Of a stretch of DNA of 64,000 nucleotides, positions 58,652 through 64,000 are shown one piece after another. Each line of letters starts with the position of its first letter. The stretch's first letter is position 1. The DNA is from Methylobacterium gnaphalii. Lineage in GTDB: Bacteria > Pseudomonadota > Alphaproteobacteria > Rhizobiales > Beijerinckiaceae. The notes beneath the pieces were generated by a model. The model saw nothing but the letters and a program-made list of their open reading frames with translations, was not told where the DNA came from and ran no database searches. Position numbers and translations under genes: made by a program. Location of the stretch: the NCBI RefSeq assembly GCF_007992215.1, contig NZ_BJZV01000007.1, positions 1-64,000 of the forward strand, in the 5' to 3' direction.

Positions 58652-60687
58652 GACGATCGCCTCTTCTTCGATGGCTGCCACTCGGGCGGCTTTGCGGGGG
58701 CGACACGCTTCGCGATCACCTCGCGGGGCGGAGACCGTTCGGCAGTCACTGAATCAGGCGAGCTGTCGGCACCGGCCGCTGTTGCGTCGGCTTCGTCGTC
58801 CGCATCCGGCATCTTGCCGAGCGCCACGTAGCGGCCGCTCAACGCCTGCAACCCGCAGACGGCGACATAGGCGTAAACGAAGCAGACGCCGGCCTCGTGG
58901 GCGGCTTTGGGCTTCTCCCACTCGGTGAAGCCTTGGCGGCGCACGACGAGCTTCTCGCGCGTCAGCTGCTCGAAAAATTCGCCGTCGATCGGTCGAGAGC
59001 CGGAAGCCGGTTCGACCGGAAAGTGCACGTGGCGCGGTCCGGCATCGAGCACCGCGAGCGAGCCATAGGCCCAATCGCGCGCCGCGTTGCCGCCGACCAT
59101 GTACCAAGAGTTGCCGAGCTTCGAGGACGGCAGACGCGGCCAGACCTTGCTACGCGCGCCGCGCGCCTCGGACTTGCCCTTGATCGCCCAGACCCGCCTG
59201 CGGCGACGCTCGGTGCAGAAGGCGTAAGTTTCAGCGGTATGGTGACCACCGGAGTCGATCGCGGCCGCGCGGACCCTAAGCTCGGTCCCGTCTCCCTTCC
59301 TGAAGGTACGCTTCAGAAGCCGGTCGAGATCCTGCCAGACATCCGGCATTGCCGGGTCGCCGGGGATGACGAAGTGGCCGATCAGGGCGCATTCGAGCCC
59401 CGGGCCCCAGCCCCAAACCGCACCCTCGATGCGGGCGTTCGTGCCGGACTGGACGTCGCCGCCCAACGTCAGGAACGAGACCCAATCCGGGATCTCGGCG
59501 CCGTATTCCTCGCATCGCGCGAGGAAGTCTGTCGGTTTGATCTCCTGACCGTAGGTCTGCCGGTAAGGCCGGCCGAGCCGCAAGTTCACGAAAGGCTGGA
59601 TCAGGTTCGCAGGATCATCCTGCGCCTCCAGCCACTCCTGGACGATCACGGGCCAGGCCGCGTTCGCGTTGAGTGACATGCCGGTCCAGAGATGGAAACC
59701 GACATGGCCTGGCACCTTCGGCACCGCTGTAGGGCGCCACTCGCCGCGCGCATCCATCCAGGCCTTGTGGCCCTCCTTGATGATGCAGCCGCAGGTGCCC
59801 TGGTACCAGACCGACTTCAGCGAGCCGTCCTCGTCCAGGTCCCACTTCAGACCGTGCGGTAGATCCTTGCCGCCCCAGTCGAGATACTGCCAGCTCGTGA
59901 GCTCACCGGCGGCGTCCGAGCACTGCGGGCAGGGCACGAAATAGCGGCGCTGGTCGCTCTGTAGCCAGAGCTTCCAGACTCGGCTCGTCTCCTCAAGGAG
60001 AGGCGTGGAGCCACGGACCTGCTTGCGATTGTAGAAGGTCTCGCCGCGGGTCCAGAAAAGCTTGAGCTTGTCGCCTTGGGTCCTGGCCCCAGGCGTCCAA
60101 CCGTCGCCGTCGATCTCGTCGCCGAACTGGAAGCGAGCCGAGTAGCGGCGAAAGGCGTCGTCCGAGGCAGCGCCGACGACGCGCACCAGGGCGCCGTTCG
60201 AGAGCTGGTAGAAGGTGGCCTTGTCCTTCTTCTCGCCCGCCCGAGGCGGACGAAGCATCGCAGCGAGGACCGGCGTTTCGCGGAGCATCGGCCCGATCTC
60301 GGTACCGCCGAACTCCTCAGCGTCGTCCTCGACCGGTTGCGCCACCGCACAAAGCGTCGGATCCTGGTGAAGGTGGTAGCCGATCGCCAACGTGGCGAGC
60401 CGGGTGTAGCCGACACGCGCCGCCTTCAGCACCGTCACCAACGGCACCGTCGGGTCGCACATCGCGTCTAGGAGACCACGCTGGTACCCGTAGAGGGTCA
60501 CAGGGCCGCTCTCGGCGCCTGTGCTCTTCGGGATGCGACCGTAAGTCTCCGCCCATACCGAGCCGCTCATGTGCGGCTTGAAAGTCAGGGCCTCGTCGAA
60601 GAGCCGGTCGAGCTCGGAGCGCCAGGCGTCGCGGCCGTCGGGGTAATCACCTCTCCGATGGAGGTCGATCCGCTCCGTCACCCTCAT
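58642..60687 (-). CDS. Terminase large subunit (lambda gpA-like)
   Basis: A 681-residue packaging ATPase-nuclease of the GpA family. HMSGSVWAETYGRIPKSTGA, the ATP-binding VTVLKAARVGYTRLATLAIG, a metal-binding-like CPQCSDAAGE, FLTLGGDVQSGTNARIEGAV (nuclease Asp) and ERRRRRVWAIKGKSEARGAR are visible. GpA-type enzymes cut cos sites and package unit-length DNA. ATG 60687 is used; an in-frame TTG at 60708 is possible. It overlaps the small subunit gene by about 40 bases. Confidence 0.94.
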   Translation of the reverse strand: MRVTERIDLHRRGDYPDGRDAWRSELDRLFDEALTFKPHMSGSVWAETYGRIPKSTGAESGPVTLYGYQRGLLDAMCDPTVPLVTVLKAARVGYTRLATLAIGYHLHQDPTLCAVAQPVEDDAEEFGGTEIGPMLRETPVLAAMLRPPRAGEKKDKATFYQLSNGALVRVVGAASDDAFRRYSARFQFGDEIDGDGWTPGARTQGDKLKLFWTRGETFYNRKQVRGSTPLLEETSRVWKLWLQSDQRRYFVPCPQCSDAAGELTSWQYLDWGGKDLPHGLKWDLDEDGSLKSVWYQGTCGCIIKEGHKAWMDARGEWRPTAVPKVPGHVGFHLWTGMSLNANAAWPVIVQEWLEAQDDPANLIQPFVNLRLGRPYRQTYGQEIKPTDFLARCEEYGAEIPDWVSFLTLGGDVQSGTNARIEGAVWGWGPGLECALIGHFVIPGDPAMPDVWQDLDRLLKRTFRKGDGTELRVRAAAIDSGGHHTAETYAFCTERRRRRVWAIKGKSEARGARSKVWPRLPSSKLGNSWYMVGGNAARDWAYGSLAVLDAGPRHVHFPVEPASGSRPIDGEFFEQLTREKLVVRRQGFTEWEKPKAAHEAGVCFVYAYVAVCGLQALSGRYVALGKMPDADDEADATAAGADSSPDSVTAERSPPREVIAKRVAPAKPPEWQPSKKRRSSWL

Positions 60688-61216
60688 CGGTAGGATCGCG
60701 TCCAGCAAACCACCGCTGCGCGATGTCGTCGCGAGCGGCCGTGAAGGCTCGGTTCATTTCGGATTGGGCCATCGCCTCGATTTCCGAGGCGTTAGTCATG
60801 GTGGTCGCCCGCGCCGCGACCTTGCTGGCCATGTTCGACAAGCCGGTCTTCAGGACCTGGCAGAAGGTTGCCATGTCGGCGACGACGTCATGCCGAGAGA
60901 CCACAGCCTTGAGCGCTTCGTCCGCGCTGATCTCGGCGACGATCGCGTTGGCGACAGCGCGGCGGGTGTCAGCCTCTTCGCGCTTGCCCTTGGTGCTCTC
61001 CTCGCCGGCGCCGGAGACGGCGTTCTCAACGGCGCGTTGGATGCGCCAGTCGATGACGGCCGCGGAGTCGAACTTCCATTCGACGCCTTTACTTCCACGC
61101 TCGACGTAGGGGCAGCCCTTCTCAACCCAGCTGTCGACAGTCGGAAGGCTTACGCCACAAAGACTTGCGAGGTCGCCGCGGTTGATCGGCCGACCCTCGA
61201 GCGGAGCGCCGGTCAT
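60647..61216 (-). CDS. Terminase small subunit (lambda Nu1-like)
   Basis: A 189-residue protein. The N-terminal winged helix (INRGDLASLCGVSLPTVDSW, VEKGCPYVERGSKGVEWKFD) binds DNA, and a long helix (REEADTRRAVANAIVAEISA) mediates contact with the large subunit. Nu1-type proteins recognise cosB. ATG 61216 is preferred over an in-frame TTG at 61225. Confidence 0.9.
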   Translation of the reverse strand: MTGAPLEGRPINRGDLASLCGVSLPTVDSWVEKGCPYVERGSKGVEWKFDSAAVIDWRIQRAVENAVSGAGEESTKGKREEADTRRAVANAIVAEISADEALKAVVSRHDVVADMATFCQVLKTGLSNMASKVAARATTMTNASEIEAMAQSEMNRAFTAARDDIAQRWFAGRDPTDEGDGADRPPSER

Positions 61217-61396
61217 AAACAACAACCCCGGTTCGAAAAATTTTCAGAGGGTGAACCCGTGCGGTCCGAATTCCCCTCGGGGGGGCACCCCCCTGGGAAG
61301 GACCCTGGATTTGGCTGCGGGCGCCTGGTTCATGCGTCCAAGCCGTCTCGGCTATATGGAAGCTCGGCCTCGCGCCGAGGCATGGAGCAGAGAGCA
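61217..61396. other. Divergent intergenic, candidate cos region
   Basis: 180 bases between terS and the HEPN-like gene. It holds a G7-CA-C6 tract at 61279-61293 that can fold into a hairpin, and gives the only non-coding DNA beside the terminase genes, where lambda carries cos. The assignment is positional only. Confidence 0.35.
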
Positions 61397-61915
61397 ATGA
61401 CTGACAAACAGGAGCGGATCAAAGCGCTCGAAGCTCGACTGAACTTAGTTCGCGGGCGTCTAATTGGATCCTACTCCTTCGTAGAATTCATTTTGGGCGA
61501 TTTGTACGTTCGCGCCCAAAGAATGCCCGCATACAGCTCCGTCAGAGACCGGTTCCCTGTGAAGCTACGGGACAGGATCATCGGGATTGAGCAGATCTTA
61601 GACATCAGAGGTCCGCTCGATCCTTACGCCGAAAAACTGAGAGAACTGATCGGCGGCATTGCTGCTTATGCCGACCTGCGTCATTTTTTGGCACATGGTC
61701 ACGGCGTAATTCGCCACGCCTCCGATCGCCATAACGTGGAGCTGAGGCTGTATAGACCACAGCCCGACAAAACCTGGAAGATTGAACTGCATACAACAAC
61801 AATTGATGAATTGGAGAAGGTATACGCTCGCCTAAATCCTTACGCACATGAGGTATGGGCTTATTTTAAAGAGATTTATCTCAACCTCAATATAGATCAG
61901 GTTCAGGACACGTAG
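61397..61915 (+). CDS. HEPN-like hypothetical protein, prophage cargo
   Basis: A 172-residue helical protein on the strand opposite the terminase genes and visibly richer in A/T. A long N-terminal helix (KQERIKALEARLNLVRGRLI) and a helix pair lead to YADLRHFLAHGHG, where Arg95 and His100 form an R-x4-H motif with a polar residue after the Arg, as in HEPN ribonucleases. The C-terminus is beta then helix (LRLYRPQPDKTWKIELHTTT). I infer a HEPN-type RNase or an inactive relative; no partner nucleotidyltransferase is adjacent. ATG 61397 starts the protein; the frame open upstream is antisense to terS. Confidence 0.7.
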   Translation: MTDKQERIKALEARLNLVRGRLIGSYSFVEFILGDLYVRAQRMPAYSSVRDRFPVKLRDRIIGIEQILDIRGPLDPYAEKLRELIGGIAAYADLRHFLAHGHGVIRHASDRHNVELRLYRPQPDKTWKIELHTTTIDELEKVYARLNPYAHEVWAYFKEIYLNLNIDQVQDT

Positions 61916-61922
61916 CCCACAA

Positions 61923-62651
61923 CTAGCTTTTCCGCCGTACATCGTTGACGACGAAGCGCTCCCAGCCGGCCAGGAAGTGGCGGCGGTACGCCTCGCGGAT
62001 CACGGTGCGACCTTGCTCGTAATACGGGAAGCGCTTCTGGTAGCTGACGCTCTTCACGAAGAGGAACATGGGCACAGCCCACTTCGCCTGCTTCAGGTAA
62101 ATGCCATCAGGCGCCTTCTCGTGACCGCGCATCACGAAGTAGTCGAGGTTCCTCTTGCGGGTCGACCGCTTCGGGTAGTGCTTCGTGTTCTGGGCGTTGT
62201 CAGCCTGGGCTCCAAGTGCCGACAGCATCCTGGTGATGACACTGCGCGAGACGTTGCCATAGCCGTCGACCGGGCATCGCTTGCTCGGGACGGCGAACTC
62301 CGAGCTCAGCATGATCCCCTTCCGGATCAGCAGCATCTCGAAGCTCTTGTGGCGGCGTATGCCGCCGGCGACCTGCGGGCCGAGATATTTCCAGGCCGGC
62401 ACGCTGCCGAAGCCTTCCTTGAAGCCGAGCTCGGCCGAGACGTTCGTCTTCGTCGCCGGCGTCACCTTCAGCGCGTTGAGCGTGAAGTTGGTCGGCCGGT
62501 CGAATACCGAGCGCATCGTCTGCTGCTCGGCCGTCCGGGCGTCCTTCATCGCGTTGGTGAGCGCGAAGGCGGCGACGAACGGCACCTGCTTCGCAGTGCG
62601 GCCGACGGCCTCGGCCCGGATGCCGAACTCGCTGGCGTCCAGCACCAGCAT
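61923..62651 (-). CDS. Phage virion-associated protein, minor tail Z-like
   Basis: A 242-residue protein. FVAAFALTNAMKDARTAEQQ, FTLNALKVTPATKTNVSAEL and PAWKYLGPQVAGGIRRHKSF, then VSYQKRFPYYEQGRTVIREA recall the gpZ/virion morphogenesis type, which aids tail or head completion. The place upstream of the terminase, not in the tail operon, is unusual. It is convergent with the HEPN-like gene, eight bases apart. Confidence 0.65.
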   Translation of the reverse strand: MLVLDASEFGIRAEAVGRTAKQVPFVAAFALTNAMKDARTAEQQTMRSVFDRPTNFTLNALKVTPATKTNVSAELGFKEGFGSVPAWKYLGPQVAGGIRRHKSFEMLLIRKGIMLSSEFAVPSKRCPVDGYGNVSRSVITRMLSALGAQADNAQNTKHYPKRSTRKRNLDYFVMRGHEKAPDGIYLKQAKWAVPMFLFVKSVSYQKRFPYYEQGRTVIREAYRRHFLAGWERFVVNDVRRKS

Positions 62652-62656
62652 CGTGA

Positions 62657-62725
62657 TCAGCGTCCTACGGTGATGGTGACGTATTCGCCCGAAATCGGGT
62701 CGAGGATGGTGACTGTCGCGAGCAT
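62657..62725 (-). CDS. 22-residue possible microprotein
   Basis: ATG 62725 (overlapping the upstream stop as TGATG) to TGA 62659-62657, giving MLATVTILDPISGEYVTITV plus two residues. Tight packing between coupled genes suggests it is translated, but it is too short for confidence. Confidence 0.35.
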   Translation of the reverse strand: MLATVTILDPISGEYVTITVGR

Positions 62726-62991
62726 CAGCGTTGCTTCTTGAAGCGCCCGGCCCGGTCGCGTGGCGGGTTCACCCCACAGCCGCCGGCGCAGGCCGGCTGG
62801 TGTCCGCCGCTGCACGGCTCCCGGCACGCTAGGATCAGAATGACGATCAGTGCCGCTGCTAGGGCGACCAAGATGATCGAATATGCCTCGGCAGGCTGCC
62901 AGAGCTGGTCCTGGACACGCTCGCGGATCGGGACGATCGCAACTGCGCCGAAAGCCGCGCCCAGAGCGGCGGCGAAAGCACTACGCAGCAT
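62725..62991 (-). CDS. Small phage membrane protein with Cys-rich tail
   Basis: An 88-residue protein: hydrophobic N-terminus (AFAAALGAAFGAVAIVPI), a second segment (SIILVALAAALIVILILA), then four Cys in CREPCSGGHQPACAGGCG and a basic end. Unrecognised. ATG 62991 overlaps the previous gene. Confidence 0.55.
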   Translation of the reverse strand: MLRSAFAAALGAAFGAVAIVPIRERVQDQLWQPAEAYSIILVALAAALIVILILACREPCSGGHQPACAGGCGVNPPRDRAGRFKKQR

Positions 62992-63175
62992 GGCTGAGAT
63001 GCCACTTGAGCGCGGGTACGCGCTGCGCGTCAGGCGCTTTACGAACGATGTGGATTCGGTCTGCACCAATCCGCCCGCGATGGTAGCCGGGGCCGCCCTG
63101 CGCCGTGACGTAGGTCTGGTAGCCGAGCGGCCACGCCAGACGGTCGATGATCGCTACGAAGAACCAAGGAAACAT
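62981..63175 (-). CDS. Small phage hypothetical protein
   Basis: A 64-residue basic protein (MFPWFFVAIIDRLAWPLGYQ, then GRIGADRIHIVRKAPDA). Unrecognised; overlaps the next gene by 11 bases, in keeping with a compact phage operon. Confidence 0.5.
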   Translation of the reverse strand: MFPWFFVAIIDRLAWPLGYQTYVTAQGGPGYHRGRIGADRIHIVRKAPDAQRVPALKWHLSHAA

Positions 63176-63180
63176 GAGGC

Positions 63181-63447
63181 CTACCTGGTGATGACGGGCG
63201 CAGTGCGCTCCGCCTGGCGCTGCATGGCCGGTAGCTTTGCCACCGGCTCGATCGAGAGGTCGCTGCAATCGTCGAGGACGACGACCGAGACCTGCCGGAA
63301 GCCGTGGGCGCGAGCGAGAGCCTGGACCTGGTCCTGGTACCGTTCGGCCGTCTCCGGAGAGAGCTTCGACCGCGAACGAACGACGATGATGTCGCCGTCC
63401 TCGAGGTCGAGCCGCGACACCTGCAGGTTGATATCGGTCATGGTCAT
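63181..63447 (-). CDS. Small phage hypothetical protein
   Basis: An 88-residue protein (INLQVSRLDLEDGDIIVVRS, then FRQVSVVVLDDCSDLSIEPV). The LEDGDIIVVRS start followed by a helix and a VxVLDD strand is a pattern common to small phage proteins of unknown role. It leads the leftward operon. Confidence 0.65.
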   Translation of the reverse strand: MTMTDINLQVSRLDLEDGDIIVVRSRSKLSPETAERYQDQVQALARAHGFRQVSVVVLDDCSDLSIEPVAKLPAMQRQAERTAPVITR

Positions 63448-63831
63448 TTGAGCTTGTTCGGTCGCGGCCAGATGGGCCGAAAACCGGCTCGTTTTGGTTC
63501 CGCTAAGGGGAATTATCGGAAGCGCGCTGCGCTACGAATTGGCGATCGAATTACGCTGCTTCCGTGAAACTTCGATGCACGAGATTGGCGGTTCGCGCTG
63601 ATCACGCGCATGGTCGGGACGTCGATGGGCTCGACCGGTTCGGTTAACAGCTTCAGCCGAGATCGGATTGGCGCCGACGCTCCGGCACCACGAAACAGAT
63701 CAAGTGTTCGGAGACGTATACGCTTGGCGGGTTCGCTGCGACCTTGCCTCCGCCGAATAGGCAATAGCGCGATCCTGCGAAACCGGCACAAAGTTTGCCG
63801 GTGCAACCAGCATCGGCAGAGGGGACATGCT
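63448..63831. promoter_or_regulatory. Divergent regulatory region
   Basis: About 385 bases between leftward and rightward phage genes. It has frequent A/T patches, one perfect inverted repeat (separate entry) and probably early or late promoters. A leftward frame at 63513-63806 is Arg/Ser-rich and lacks a ribosome binding site, so it is not called. Confidence 0.45.
63782..63802. repeat. Perfect 7-bp inverted repeat before the last gene
   Basis: ACCGGCA (63782-63788) and TGCCGGT (63796-63802) with a 7-base centre, 30 bases upstream of the rightward gene. It may be an operator. Confidence 0.45.
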
Positions 63832-64000
63832 GTGGACTCAGGATCGCGAAGAGCTACGGCGGCGCTTCTGGCTCGACTGAAAGAGGGTTTAGCGGCCGGG
63901 TACGATCAGTTTGTCATCGGACCGGACGAGATGGCGGCGGCGTACGGCGTCGGGGCCCAGACAGAGATCCTCCAAGACCTCGGCCCGGGGTGGCATGTGC
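63832..64000 (+). CDS. Phage protein, cut by the right edge
   Basis: GTG 63832 has AGGGGA six bases upstream and the frame is open to the edge (ATAALLARLKEGLAAGYDQF, then VIGPDEMAAAYGVGAQTE). Unrecognised. It starts a rightward unit that should continue into the early or replication genes. Confidence 0.6.
   Translation, partial: MDSGSRRATAALLARLKEGLAAGYDQFVIGPDEMAAAYGVGAQTEILQDLGPGWHV

Larger units (their letters stand above)
28378..64000. mobile_element. Tailed-phage prophage (contractile tail, lambda-type head), right end outside window
   Basis: From the tRNA-Lys scar to the window edge nearly every gene is phage-like: lysis, fibres, Mu-type tail, lambda-type head and terminase. Structural genes all lie on the minus strand. 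Cargo genes on the plus strand (28,999-30,237; 47,555-47,953; 61,397-61,915) are visibly richer in A/T. No integrase, repressor or replication gene is present, so these should lie to the right, before the complete tRNA-Lys. All major structural frames are open, so the element could be functional; only the gp43-type gene is split. Confidence 0.9.

Noticed and set aside
28378..64000. Integrase, repressor or Mu-type transposase for the prophage
   Set aside because: None is recognisable in the window; despite the Mu-like tail, the tRNA scar argues for site-specific integration rather than transposition.

Overview
The window comes from a GC-rich alphaproteobacterial chromosome. The gene set (a GapR-type DUF2312 protein, a DUF6894 protein, an Rmf/CrpP-like protein, a lipA-ratA pair, a SleB-type wall hydrolase and a sorbosone dehydrogenase-like protein) points to the Hyphomicrobiales, most likely Methylobacterium or a close relative. 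This is inferred from family composition; no search was run.

Positions 1-28,330 are host chromosome. The far left holds an edge-truncated ORF and a decayed mgtC-like gene. Next come a DUF47 protein and a PiT phosphate transporter, then a stress and metabolite-repair cluster: Hsp20, a histidine phosphatase, an NAD(P)H-hydrate dehydratase, a zinc alcohol dehydrogenase, a DJ-1/PfpI protein and a NemR-like TetR regulator with two matching operator sites. A second TetR gene is divergent from an SDR oxidoreductase across a perfect palindrome. After tRNA-Ser(CGA) come MarC, the sorbosone dehydrogenase-like protein, a wall hydrolase lipoprotein, lipA-ratA, several small stress-type proteins, an exported collagen-like protein, an Mfd-like helicase, gapR and a secreted trypsin-like protease.

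At 28,332-28,378 lies a 47-bp 3' fragment of a tRNA-Lys gene, the usual scar of tRNA-targeted integration. From there to beyond the right edge runs a prophage. Its order is: a small accessory cluster with AT-rich genes; umuD-umuC; small early-type genes and a secreted thermonuclease; a lysis cassette (spanin-like, holin-like and GH19 endolysin) followed by two envelope genes (fatty-acid hydroxylase and RlpA); tail fibre and spike genes; a Mu-type contractile tail (gp48, gp47, gp46, gp45, gp44, gp43 in two ORFs, tape measure, frameshifted chaperone, tube, sheath); and a lambda-type head (FII-like, capsid E, decoration D, protease with nested scaffold, portal B, gpW, TerL/gpA, TerS/Nu1). No integrase or repressor is in the window, so the element probably continues to the right.

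The most interesting points are a -1 slippery site in the tail chaperone gene, a lambda C/Nu3-style nested scaffold start, a 296-bp out-of-frame overlap of portal and protease, a HEPN-like cargo gene beside the terminase, a hydroxylase-RlpA gene pair in the lysis region, and a NemR-like sensor whose Cys/Lys pair has the same spacing as in E. coli NemR.
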